Assembly (NCBI RefSeq): GCF_000308775.1
Contig: NZ_BAGJ01000173.1
Span: forward strand, 1 to 37,018
Direction of reading: 5' to 3'
From: Nocardia testacea NBRC 100365
GTDB taxonomy: Bacteria > Actinomycetota > Actinomycetes > Mycobacteriales > Mycobacteriaceae
Length of the DNA stretch: 37,018 nt
Both the position numbers and the translations under genes were made by a program. This document shows positions 1 through 7,175 of the stretch, piece by piece. How positions within the stretch are numbered: position 1 is the stretch's first letter; each line of letters starts with the position of its first letter. Under the pieces are notes generated by a model. That model was given only the letters and a program-made list of their open reading frames with translations, made no database searches and was not told where the DNA came from.

Positions 1-191
1 ATCTCGGCACGGGTGGCGCGCACGTGGGCAGCCTTCCTCTGTGGTGGTCGTGACCATGCCGGCTCGCACCGGCGGCGGGAGGGGCGGTTCACCGGGGACG
101 GCAGGCCACCGGGCGGGTACCGACCGGTCACGGTCGCAGCACGATCGCGACTCATCGCCTACGCCCCGGACCCGCGCCGCCCACGCGGCCA

Positions 192-221
192 TTGCCGCCC
201 ACCTGCGGTGATAGCTACGAT
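192..221 (+). promoter_or_regulatory. Probable promoter of the small secreted protein gene
   Basis: A TTGCCG -35 (192-197) and a TACGAT -10 (216-221) are separated by 18 bp, close to the actinobacterial housekeeping consensus. The predicted start lies near 228, about 40 nt before the ATG at 268. The rest of 1-191 shows no convincing gene; an edge-truncated gene there cannot be excluded. Confidence 0.5.
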
Positions 222-267
222 CAATCGAATCGCACAGCTGGGGGACTCGACAGAACGGAAGGGAACC

Positions 268-687
268 ATGAGGCCACAAGCACGTAGCCGGGGCCCCCGA
301 CTTCTCGGTGCGATCGTCGGAGCCGTCGCCCTCTTCTTCGCGGTCGCCGCGCCGGCGGCCGCGCTCCCGTGGACCCCGGCGACACCCGTCGCCGGCCCGA
401 ATCCCCAGGTGGAACTGAACAGTTACTGCGAGGAGCCCGGTGAGGTCGGGCATCTCGCCGACGGCACCACGGTCTACTGCTCCGCCATCTCGGACTCCGA
501 TGCCTTCGCGTGGTCGTACTACTCCGAGCCGCTACCGGTGGAACCGGACAATCACCCCTACACCTGCGACACCAACAGTTGCGAGTACGAGGACGGATCC
601 ACCGTGCCGGGCCATCGGTGCGGGATACAGTGCGCCGAACCGCCCACTACCGGCGATCTGGCGCCCCACCTCGCGGCGCGCGCCTGA
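268..687 (+). CDS. Small secreted cysteine-containing protein, function unknown
   Basis: A 139-aa product. The ATG at 268 was chosen because GGAAGGGA lies just upstream and because it places a classical Sec signal peptide at the N-terminus: basic residues 1-11, a hydrophobic core about 12-28, and an Ala-rich cleavage region ending near residue 32 (APAAA-LP). The mature part is acidic and has six Cys (54, 71, 100, 105, 118, 122), enough for three disulfides, with short aromatic and Pro-rich stretches. No catalytic motif is visible and I do not recognise a family. It stands alone with its own promoter. Most likely an exported actinobacterial protein; an in-frame upstream extension would lack a signal peptide and is unlikely. 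Confidence 0.7.
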   Translation: MRPQARSRGPRLLGAIVGAVALFFAVAAPAAALPWTPATPVAGPNPQVELNSYCEEPGEVGHLADGTTVYCSAISDSDAFAWSYYSEPLPVEPDNHPYTCDTNSCEYEDGSTVPGHRCGIQCAEPPTTGDLAPHLAARA

Positions 688-757
688 ACCGGCTCCCATT
701 CCGTCCGCATCCGATCGGCCGGTCGGCGTGATCCCATCCGGCTGCCTGAGCGCGGAC

Positions 758-766
758 TGCTATCGT
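758..766 (+). promoter_or_regulatory. Extended -10 promoter for the ABC-F leader transcript
   Basis: TGC-TATCGT is an extended -10 (TGn + TAnnnT) in the gap before the ABC-F gene. No good -35 is visible, as is common for extended -10 promoters. A start near 773 would give a leader of about 180 nt containing an upstream ORF and a hairpin. Confidence 0.4.
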
Positions 767-798
767 GAAAGGACTCCTCGACCACAGAGAGATCGATC

Positions 799-840
799 AT
801 GGTTGGTGAACTCGACATCTCCGGAGCCACCCGGCTCTGA
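799..840 (+). CDS. 13-aa upstream ORF (candidate leader peptide) of the ABC-F gene
   Basis: ATG at 799 opens a 13-codon frame, MVGELDISGATRL, ending in TGA at 838-840. A purine-rich AGAGAG lies about 7 nt upstream as a ribosome binding site. The TGA abuts the 5' arm of the hairpin at 840-882, so a ribosome stalled on the last codons would cover that arm. That is the geometry of leader peptides that control antibiotic-resistance ABC-F genes. The peptide itself is not recognised; its role is inferred from position. Confidence 0.4.
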   Translation: MVGELDISGATRL

Positions 841-882
841 CGGCCACCGGTTGGGCGCATCGGGCGCCGCCGTAGTGGCCGT
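840..882 (+). terminator. Candidate attenuator hairpin in the ABC-F leader
   Basis: ACGGCCAC (840-847) pairs perfectly with GTGGCCGT (875-882). Nested inside is a smaller GGCGC/GCGCC hairpin with a 5-nt loop. A pyrimidine-rich stretch follows (about 883-904, including CACTTTTCCTTCTTC). It lies after the 13-codon upstream ORF and about 70 nt before the ABC-F start, consistent with a conditional terminator. Its function is inferred. Confidence 0.45.
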
Positions 883-950
883 TTCGTCGTTCACTTTTCC
901 TTCTTCGGGGCCGCGTCTCGCGCCCGAACGACAATCGAGGTCTCTCCCAG

Positions 951-2591
951 ATGTCCGAATCCTTCATCGTCTGTTCGAACCTGTCCTTCTCCTGGCCGGA
1001 CGACACCGCTGTCTTCGCCGACCTGTCCTTCAGCGTGCCCGGCGGCCGCACCGGTCTGGTCGCGCCCAACGGTGCGGGTAAGAGCACGCTGCTCCGTTTG
1101 ATCGCGGGTGAGCTGAAACCGGGTGCCGGCAGTGTGTCGGTCGACGGCGTACTCGGCTACCTCCCGCAGACCCTGCCGCTCACCGGTGAGATGACGGTCG
1201 CCGAAACACTGGGTATCGCACCGGTCCTGGCCGCGTTGCACGCGGTGGAGTCCGGTGACACCGCCGAGGAGCATTTCACCACCATCGGCACCGACTGGGA
1301 TATCGAGGAACGCACCCGCGCCCAGCTGGAACGCCTCGGGCTCGGCGACTTGACCCTGACCCGGCGGCTGCGCACCCTCAGCGGTGGTCAGGTGGTGTCG
1401 CTGGGTCTGGCGGCCCAGTTGCTGCGCCGGCCGGATGTGCTGCTGCTCGACGAGCCGACGAACAACCTCGATCTCGAAGCCCGGCATCGGCTCTACGATC
1501 TGCTGGCCGATTGGAAAGGCTGCCTGCTGCTGGTGAGCCACGATCGGGCGCTGCTGGACCGCATGGACCGGATCGCCGAACTACACGCCGGTGAGATCCG
1601 CTTCTACGGTGGCGATTTCACCGAGTACGAGGAGTCGGTGCGCGCCGAGCGCGAGGTCGCGGAGAAGAACATCCGCAATGCCGAACAGGAGGTCAAACGC
1701 GAGAAACGGGAACTGCAGCAGGCCCGGGAGCGTGCCGCGCGGCGGGCGAGCAATGCGGCCCGCAACCTCGGTAACGCGGGGCTGCCGAAGATCTTCGCCG
1801 GCACCATGAAACGCAATGCCCAGGAGTCGGCCGGGCGCGCGCACGAAACCCACACCGCCCGGGTCGACGCTGCGAAGAACCGACTCGACCTGGCCGAGCG
1901 CGCTCTGCGCCCGGAGCAGCGCATCACACTGCAGCTACCGGACACCGATGTCCCGGCCGGGCGGACCGTGTTCACCGGCGAGCGGATCCGCTACCGCTTC
2001 GGCGACCGGGAGGTCTTCGCCGGCGACGGCGTGGACCTGACGATCCGCGGACCCGAACGGATCGCGCTGACCGGGCCCAACGGGGCGGGCAAATCCACGC
2101 TGCTGCGGATTCTGCACGGCGATCTGACGCCGGAAAGCGGTTCGGTCACCCGGGCGGAGGGCCGGGTCGCGTATCTGTCGCAGCGGCTGGATCTGCTCGA
2201 CCTCGACCACACCGTCGCCGAGAACCTGGCCGCGTTCGCCCCGAACCTGCCCACGCCGCAGCGGCTGAATCTGCTGGCGCGCTTCCTGTTCCGGGGTTCC
2301 CGGGTGGATCTTCCGGTGGGCGCGCTCTCCGGCGGTGAACGGCTGCGCGCGACTCTGGCCTGCGTACTGTTCGCGGAGTCGGCACCCCAATTGCTGTTGC
2401 TGGACGAGCCGACCAACAACCTCGACCTGGTCAGTGTCGGACAGCTCGAGAGCGCGCTCGACGCCTACCGCGGCGCGTTCGTGGTAGTCAGCCACGACGA
2501 GCGGTTCCTCGCCGAGATCGGGGTGCAGCGCCGGTTGCGGCTGGCCGACGGCCTGCTGCGTGAGGTCGCCGAACCAGCGGCCGGCGAGTGA
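951..2591 (+). CDS. ABC-F family ATPase (ribosome-associated, possible antibiotic-resistance type)
   Basis: A 546-aa protein with two ATP-binding cassettes and no membrane segments, the hallmark of ABC-F proteins, which act on the ribosome and not in transport. Cassette 1: Walker A APNGAGKST (about 38-46), signature LSGGQ (143-147), Walker B ending LLLDEPT (to 170). A charged Arg/Lys/Glu-rich linker spans about 225-325, the position of the ribosome-probing P-site tRNA-interaction motif. Cassette 2: Walker A GPNGAGKST (about 375-383), signature LSGGE (459-463), LLLLDEPT (481-488). Length is typical (500-600 aa). The leader with a short ORF and hairpin suggests antibiotic-induced expression. 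Whether it protects against a drug or is a housekeeping factor cannot be told from sequence alone. Confidence 0.88.
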   Translation: MSESFIVCSNLSFSWPDDTAVFADLSFSVPGGRTGLVAPNGAGKSTLLRLIAGELKPGAGSVSVDGVLGYLPQTLPLTGEMTVAETLGIAPVLAALHAVESGDTAEEHFTTIGTDWDIEERTRAQLERLGLGDLTLTRRLRTLSGGQVVSLGLAAQLLRRPDVLLLDEPTNNLDLEARHRLYDLLADWKGCLLLVSHDRALLDRMDRIAELHAGEIRFYGGDFTEYEESVRAEREVAEKNIRNAEQEVKREKRELQQARERAARRASNAARNLGNAGLPKIFAGTMKRNAQESAGRAHETHTARVDAAKNRLDLAERALRPEQRITLQLPDTDVPAGRTVFTGERIRYRFGDREVFAGDGVDLTIRGPERIALTGPNGAGKSTLLRILHGDLTPESGSVTRAEGRVAYLSQRLDLLDLDHTVAENLAAFAPNLPTPQRLNLLARFLFRGSRVDLPVGALSGGERLRATLACVLFAESAPQLLLLDEPTNNLDLVSVGQLESALDAYRGAFVVVSHDERFLAEIGVQRRLRLADGLLREVAEPAAGE

Positions 2592-2598
2592 GCACGGC

Positions 2599-2634
2599 GC
2601 TCCCGCGCGGCGATCGCCACGCCCGCGCGGGAGC
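2599..2634 (+). terminator. Terminator hairpin after the ABC-F gene
   Basis: GCTCCCGCGCGG (2599-2610) and CCGCGCGGGAGC (2623-2634) form a perfect 12-bp stem with a 12-nt loop, starting 7 nt after the stop codon. There is no real U-tract, which is usual for actinobacterial terminators. Confidence 0.7.
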
Positions 2635-2738
2635 CCGTTATCACACGATGTGGTCGAGGTGGTCGAGCCCGCCGGTGTCCACGGCCACCCAGCGTCGTCG
2701 GGGCTCCGCGGTGACACCGTAAGGGAATCAGCCGGGTA

Positions 2739-2772
2739 TCGGTCGCATCGCCTTCCCCAGCGATGCGACCGA
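2739..2772. other. Orphan 13-bp hairpin
   Basis: TCGGTCGCATCGC (2739-2751) pairs perfectly with GCGATGCGACCGA (2760-2772) across an 8-nt loop. It is not next to any gene end, so it could close a small untranslated RNA, be a second terminator, or be a remnant. Confidence 0.5.
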
Positions 2773-3037
2773 GGCGGTCACCGCGGGATTCGGTGAGTTA
2801 CCCGGCGGCGCCGGATGCGGCACACCTGGCGGCGGTCCGTCGTAGGGGTCAGCCGGAACGGTGCGGTATCACCGACGAGATATCGCGCCGGTTCGTTCGG
2901 TCGCCATGGCGCGCCGCGGGGCGCCGTCCGGGCCGGTACACGGCCCCGATGAGGCCGGGCCGGCCGCCGGGCACCGGTCCGATGTGCCGGCCGGTGCCGA
3001 CGATCCGCAGAACCGAACCACACAGTCCTGCTCGTGC

Positions 3038-3068
3038 TACCGCCCGGTCGGGGTGCGACCGGGCGGTA
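3038..3068. terminator. Terminator hairpin downstream of dps
   Basis: TACCGCCCGGTCG (3038-3050) and CGACCGGGCGGTA (3056-3068) make a perfect 13-bp stem with a 5-nt loop. It lies about 60 nt beyond the dps stop on the minus strand. No T-tract is obvious on either strand. Confidence 0.6.
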
Positions 3069-3129
3069 TTCCGGTACTCCCGACCGACTCGGGTGTGTGG
3101 GCCGCCGGGACGCGGGAGCGGTACGACGA

Positions 3130-3609
3130 TCAGGCGGTGGAGAGCTGGGCCTGCCACATCCAGTGCAGCTGTTCGAGCCGGGCCGCGATCGCGATGAACA
3201 GGTCCTGGGTCACCGGGTCCGCCTTCTCGGTGATCTCGATGCGCTCACGCAGCCGGCCGATGACCTTGTTCAGGTTCTTGACGATGGCATCGATGACATC
3301 GGTGTCCTGCTGCCAGCCGTCGGGGAACTCGAGACCGCCGGCTTCCTTGGCGACAGTGGCGGCGCGGCCGTCCGGGCTGACTCCGATGGAGGTCGCGCGT
3401 TCGGCGGCGTCGTCGGTGAACTCACGGGCCGCGGTCACCAGTTCGTCCAGAGCGAGGTGGACGGAACGGAAATTGCGCCCGAGGACGTTCCAGTGCGCCT
3501 GTTTGGCGATCAGCGACAGATCGATGAGGTCGACCACAGTGGCGCGCAGGGCCTCACCGGTGACGTGCTGCTGTTCCGGGTCGAGGGTGCTCTTGATGGG
3601 GACGTTCAT
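3130..3609 (-). CDS. dps: Dps family ferritin-like DNA-protection protein
   Basis: A 159-aa protein of typical Dps length. It carries the inter-subunit ferroxidase signature: KQAHWNVLGRNF around His39, then His51 and Asp55, followed by the acidic TDDAAERA segment (65-72). The C-terminus holds the usual EQLHWMWQAQL helix. Dps proteins form dodecamers that oxidise and store iron with peroxide and can coat DNA under stress. The start is supported by AGAAAGG upstream of the ATG at 3609. Divergent from the PfpI gene across about 180 bp. A long basic DNA-binding tail is absent, so iron detoxification may dominate over DNA binding (inference). Confidence 0.9.
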   Translation of the reverse strand: MNVPIKSTLDPEQQHVTGEALRATVVDLIDLSLIAKQAHWNVLGRNFRSVHLALDELVTAAREFTDDAAERATSIGVSPDGRAATVAKEAGGLEFPDGWQQDTDVIDAIVKNLNKVIGRLRERIEITEKADPVTQDLFIAIAARLEQLHWMWQAQLSTA

Positions 3610-3790
3610 CGTCGAATGCCTTTCTTCTCGTTCGCCGGACAGGGGCCGACTACCCGGTCGCGTGCGGTCGAATCAGCGACCGCCCGGGTGTGCGCGATCC
3701 CACTGGACTGGATCGGGGCCACGTTTCACCGCGGCGGACCCGGGTAGGTCGCGGGGCAGACCGCAATCCGCGTACACGGAAGGAGCAGGT

Positions 3791-4381
3791 ATGGGCCGGC
3801 AGCACAATCTGACAGGACGACGAGTCGCTGTTCTCGCCGCCGACGGGGTGGAGCAGGTGGAGCTCGTACAGCCGCGGTCCGCGGTCGAGGACGCCGGTGC
3901 GAGCACCGCCTTGCTGTCGCTGAAGCCGGGGCAGATCCAGGCCATGAACCACGATGTGGAGAAGGGCGACACCTTCGAGGTGGACCGGGTCGTCGGCGAA
4001 TGCAGTCCCGACGAATTCGACGCCCTGATTTTGCCGGGTGGCACCACCAACCCGGACAAACTTCGGCAGGACGAGTCGGCGGTGGCCTTCGTCCGGAATT
4101 TCTTCGCCACCGGTAAACCGGTCGGCGTCATCTGCCACGGCCCGTGGACGCTGGTGGAGGCGGATGTGGTGCGAGGCCGGACACTCACCTCTTATCCCAG
4201 CGTGCGGACCGATATCCGCAACGCCGGGGGCAATGTCGTCGACGAGGAAGTGGTGAACGACCGCGGCCTGGTGTCCAGCCGCAACCCCGGCGACCTGCCC
4301 GCGTTCTGCGCGAAGATCGTGGAGGAGTTCGCCGAGGGCAAACACCCGGTGCATCCGGAGGGCGCGACGGCGTCCCGCTGA
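3791..4381 (+). CDS. DJ-1/PfpI family protein (YhbO-like protease/deglycase)
   Basis: A 196-aa DJ-1/PfpI domain protein. The nucleophile elbow is ICHGPW with Cys115-His116, and an N-terminal Glu (21 or 24) is in place to complete the active site. DALILPGG (77-84) and the long C-terminal helix match stress proteins of the PfpI/YhbO group. Family members are described as peptidases, chaperones or glyoxal-damage deglycases; which applies here cannot be decided. ATG at 3791 follows AGGAGC by 4-5 nt; an open frame extends far upstream but without a ribosome site or family similarity. Divergent from dps, consistent with oxidative-stress defence. Confidence 0.85.
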   Translation: MGRQHNLTGRRVAVLAADGVEQVELVQPRSAVEDAGASTALLSLKPGQIQAMNHDVEKGDTFEVDRVVGECSPDEFDALILPGGTTNPDKLRQDESAVAFVRNFFATGKPVGVICHGPWTLVEADVVRGRTLTSYPSVRTDIRNAGGNVVDEEVVNDRGLVSSRNPGDLPAFCAKIVEEFAEGKHPVHPEGATASR

Positions 4382-4477
4382 CGGCCCCGGCACTGCCGGA
4401 CGCGTCGCGGTAGCACCGCCGCCGCTCCCTTCCCGGCCGGACGAGAACGGGGCCGACCCACTTCGGCCACCGTCGCC

Positions 4478-4512
4478 CCGGCCCGGCGAGGGAGCACTTC
4501 CCGCCGGGCCGG
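4478..4512. terminator. Bidirectional terminator between convergent PfpI and sfnB genes
   Basis: CCGGCCCGGCG (4478-4488) and CGCCGGGCCGG (4502-4512) form a perfect 11-bp stem with a 13-nt loop, in the 141-nt gap between two convergent genes. Confidence 0.6.
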
Positions 4513-4522
4513 TTCGTCCGGC

Positions 4523-5737
4523 TCAGATCACCCCGTGCAGCGGCGGCGGACTACCGTGTAATAGGGCCCGGCCGAGGTGCTGGTATTTCCAGCGGACCGG
4601 GTCGTGCAGGGTGTGGGTCCGGGCATTGCGCCAGAAATGGTGCAGGTTGAGGTCGTCGGCCGCGCTGCGGGTACCGCCCACCTCGAACAGGGCGCTGGAC
4701 ACCTCGGTGGCCGCGCGGTCGGCCAGGATCTTGGCCGTGGCGACGGCCAGCGAGGCCTCGGCGACCCGTTCCGGCGCACCCAGTGCGGCGTCCACCGCCG
4801 TACCGGCGGCCGCCAGCCCGGCCTCGGCCGCGCCGACCGCGACAGCCAGCTCCCCGAACCGCTGGATGAGCAGCGGATCGTCAATCGCCCGGCTCACCTG
4901 CGCCTCGAACCAGGGCCGGCTCTTGTCCCGGGCGAATCCGGCGGCCGCGGTGAGCGCACCGCGGGCGATACCGGCGTCGATCGCCGCGTGCAGCAGCTGC
5001 GCGGAGGCGCCGTAGGCGGTGGGCCGGTCCACGGCGGCGGTCCGGGCCACCAGCTGATCGCGGTCGACCACCACGTTCTCGAACGACACCGTGCCGCTGC
5101 CGGTGGTGCGCTGACCGAATCCGTTCCAGTCGTCGACGATCCGCACGCCCGGAGTGTCGGCGGGCAGGAAGGCGACATACTGGCCGGCCGGCAGCCCCGT
5201 GGAAGCCTCCGGATCGTCCAACCTGGCCAGCACGGCCAGGAAGTCGGCGAACAGTGAGCCGGTGCAGTAGTACTTGACGCCGTCGATCCGGAACCGCTGC
5301 TCACCCGCGAGCGGGCGCACGGTGGTGGCGATATCGGCGACGGTCGCGCCGCCGCGTTCGGACTGGGCGTTCGCGATCTGGGCGCCGTCCAGGACAGCAC
5401 CCAGATAGCGACGCCGCTGGTCGGCGGATCCGGCGATTTTCAACAGATTGACATATACGAAGTGGCTGTGCGGTATCTGGGCGATATTCGGATCGGCGAC
5501 CGCGAGCAGCCGCACCACTTCCGCGAGCTCGCCGGGCGGCAGATCGGCGCCGCCCAGATCCGCGGGCACGGTCACCGCCAGCAGCCCGGCGGCGGCGAGT
5601 TTGCGCACTTCGGCGAAGGGCAGGGCGCGTTCCCGGTCGCGGTCGGCGGCACCCACCGCGAATTCGGCCGCCAATTCCGCGGCGACGGCGCGCGCCTGCT
5701 CGGCCGAGGCGATCCGGGCGGCCCCGACGGCGGTCAT
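4523..5737 (-). CDS. sfnB: SfnB-like sulfur-acquisition oxidoreductase (acyl-CoA dehydrogenase fold)
   Basis: A 404-aa flavoprotein of the acyl-CoA dehydrogenase superfamily, closest in style to SfnB/DszC FMNH2-dependent monooxygenases and not fatty-acid dehydrogenases. Supporting features are FEVGGTRSAADDLNLHHFWRNARTHT near the C-terminus, typical of SfnB, and the mid-domain KYYCTGSLFADF and WNGFGQRTTGSGT flavin/substrate motifs. The acyl-CoA dehydrogenase catalytic Glu is not evident. ATG at 5737 overlaps the sfnG stop by ATGA, so translation is coupled; a longer N-terminal frame overlaps sfnG deeply and is not real. Expected role: use of dimethyl sulfone or related C-S compounds as sulfur source with SfnG. 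The exact reaction of SfnB is not settled. Confidence 0.85.
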   Translation of the reverse strand: MTAVGAARIASAEQARAVAAELAAEFAVGAADRDRERALPFAEVRKLAAAGLLAVTVPADLGGADLPPGELAEVVRLLAVADPNIAQIPHSHFVYVNLLKIAGSADQRRRYLGAVLDGAQIANAQSERGGATVADIATTVRPLAGEQRFRIDGVKYYCTGSLFADFLAVLARLDDPEASTGLPAGQYVAFLPADTPGVRIVDDWNGFGQRTTGSGTVSFENVVVDRDQLVARTAAVDRPTAYGASAQLLHAAIDAGIARGALTAAAGFARDKSRPWFEAQVSRAIDDPLLIQRFGELAVAVGAAEAGLAAAGTAVDAALGAPERVAEASLAVATAKILADRAATEVSSALFEVGGTRSAADDLNLHHFWRNARTHTLHDPVRWKYQHLGRALLHGSPPPLHGVI

Positions 5738-6852
5738 CGCCCCGCCACCGCGGCGGGACGCCGCGCGGCCTCCAGTTCCCGCACCAGCGGCAGCACCTTG
5801 GCCCCGAAGTACTCGATCTCCTCCTGGAAGTGCAGGAATCCGCCCAGGATCAGATCCACGCCCAGTTCGCGGTAGGCGACGATTCGCTCGGCGATCTGTT
5901 CGGGCGTCCCGATCAGCTTGGTCCGGAAGCCGTCGTTGTACTGGACCAGATCCTCGAAACTCGAATCCGCCCACATCCCTTTGCCGTCCCGGGTGGAGGC
6001 GCCGGCCTGCTGCACGGCGTCCCGGAAGCCCTCGACCGCGGGCTTGTTGGCCTTGTCGATGATCTCGCGGAGGGTGTCGTGTGCCTCGCGCTCGGTATCG
6101 CGGGCGATGATGAATCCGTTCAGGCCGAACTTCACTTCGCGGTCGTGCGCGCGGGCCACCGTCCGCAGATCGTCGAGTTGTTCGGTGACGCCGTCGAAAT
6201 CCTTACCATTGGAGAAGTACCAGTCCGCGTAGCGGCCGCCGTTGCGGCGGGCCGCGCTGGAGTTACCGCCCTGGAACAGTTCGGGGTTCGGGCGTTCGGG
6301 CGTGTTGAGTGGTTTGGGCTTGAGGGTGAAATCGCGGATGCGGTAGAAATCGCCGCCGTAGTTCACGTTGTCCTCGGTCCAGATCTTGCGTATCACTTCC
6401 AGGAATTCCGCGCTGCGCCGGTAGCGCTCGTCGTGTTCGAGCCACGGTTCACCGAGCGCGGTGAACTCGCCGGCGAACCAGCCCGAAACCACATTGATGG
6501 CGAATCGTCCGCCGGACAGATGGTCGGCGGTGGCACCGAATTTGGCGAGGACGGCGGGATGCCACAGGCCGGGATGGACCGCGGCGATCACCTTCAGCCG
6601 TTCGGTGGCGCCGAGCAGCGCCAGGCTGAACGAAGTGGATTCGTGCTGGTATTCGGCGCCGTAGGAGGCGGTGTAGCGGACCTGGGAGAGCGCGTAGTCG
6701 AAACCGTTGCGTTCGGCGGTCTGCGCGAGTTTCTTGTTGTACTCGAAATCCCAGCCGGTGCGCTGTTCGATATCACTGGTCACCAGACCGCCGCTGACGT
6801 TGGGGACCCAGTAGGCGAACCGGATCTGGTCGGTGATCTTCTCGGTACTCAT
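5734..6852 (-). CDS. sfnG: SfnG-like dimethyl sulfone monooxygenase (FMNH2-dependent)
   Basis: A 372-aa bacterial-luciferase-like TIM-barrel protein, the usual SfnG length. Recognisable segments: IRFAYWVPNVSGGLVTSDIEQ at the N-terminus, NVVSGWFAGEFTALGEPWLEHDERY (SfnG/SsuD signature), PELFQGGNSSAARRNGGRYADWYFSNG, and LGVDLILGGFLHFQEEIEYFG at the C-terminus. SfnG oxidises dimethyl sulfone to methanesulfinate and formaldehyde with reduced flavin from a partner reductase. ATG at 6852 follows GAGGGAGG by about 5 nt. First gene of a two-gene operon with sfnB (4-base overlap). No flavin reductase gene is beside it, so FMNH2 must come from elsewhere. Confidence 0.9.
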   Translation of the reverse strand: MSTEKITDQIRFAYWVPNVSGGLVTSDIEQRTGWDFEYNKKLAQTAERNGFDYALSQVRYTASYGAEYQHESTSFSLALLGATERLKVIAAVHPGLWHPAVLAKFGATADHLSGGRFAINVVSGWFAGEFTALGEPWLEHDERYRRSAEFLEVIRKIWTEDNVNYGGDFYRIRDFTLKPKPLNTPERPNPELFQGGNSSAARRNGGRYADWYFSNGKDFDGVTEQLDDLRTVARAHDREVKFGLNGFIIARDTEREAHDTLREIIDKANKPAVEGFRDAVQQAGASTRDGKGMWADSSFEDLVQYNDGFRTKLIGTPEQIAERIVAYRELGVDLILGGFLHFQEEIEYFGAKVLPLVRELEAARRPAAVAGR

Positions 6853-7082
6853 CGAGCCTCCCTCGAGCTGGTGTACGCGGTCCGCGGAGGCCGCAGCGAA
6901 AACGGAGGTTTCGCGTCCTCGCTGCTCGCCGTCGGCATCGGTCGTCTGGACGCCGGGAACGACGATCCCGCCCGGCGCGAGTCCAGTTCACCAGCGCGCT
7001 TGTGCAGGGACGAGGTTTTGAATCGCCGGGAACCTATCCCCAGGTGACCCGAGCCGACCGGGGGCGGCTCCGTGGATCCGCA

Positions 7083-7116
7083 CCCGAGTACCGGCGACCC
7101 GTGTCCGGTACTCGGG
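7083..7116. terminator. Hairpin downstream of the StyA-like gene (second of two)
   Basis: CCCGAGTACCGG (7083-7094) pairs perfectly with CCGGTACTCGGG (7105-7116), a 12-bp stem with a 10-nt loop, 60 nt past the minus-strand stop at 7176. It lies in the 323-nt gap 6853-7175, which otherwise holds only the sfnG upstream region. Confidence 0.55.
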
Positions 7117-7124
7117 CTCGCAGC

Positions 7125-7152
7125 CGGTGGCCCGGCGGCCGCCGGGCCACCG
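7125..7152. terminator. 28-bp perfect palindrome downstream of the StyA-like gene
   Basis: The 28 bases form an uninterrupted GC-rich palindrome: 5' half CGGTGGCCCGGCGG, 3' half its reverse complement. It starts 23 nt past the minus-strand stop at 7176 and is followed 8 nt later by the hairpin at 7083-7116, so the pair probably acts as tandem terminators. Confidence 0.6.
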
Positions 7153-7175
7153 AGTCACCGGGGTCCGGCGGCGGG

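Larger units (their letters stand above)
2635..3129. other. Gene-free stretch between ABC-F and dps
   Basis: No reading frame here has a plausible start, ribosome binding site or recognisable product. It holds two strong hairpins (listed separately): one 150 nt past the ABC-F stop and one beyond the dps stop. Confidence 0.5.

Noticed and set aside
2861..3790. A long plus-strand open frame leading into the PfpI gene
   Set aside because: It crosses dps on the other strand, lacks a ribosome site and family similarity; AGGAGC sits right before the ATG at 3791.
5738..5974. N-terminal extension of the SfnB-like gene
   Set aside because: It overlaps the sfnG coding region by about 240 nt and has Arg/Gly-rich shadow composition; the ATGA overlap at 5734-5737 gives a natural start.
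6853..7082. Possible sulfur-responsive riboswitch upstream of sfnG
   Set aside because: I looked for a SAM-type riboswitch core on the minus strand. Only a 7-bp GCAGCGA/TCGCTGC stem (6893-6925) is visible, with no conserved core.
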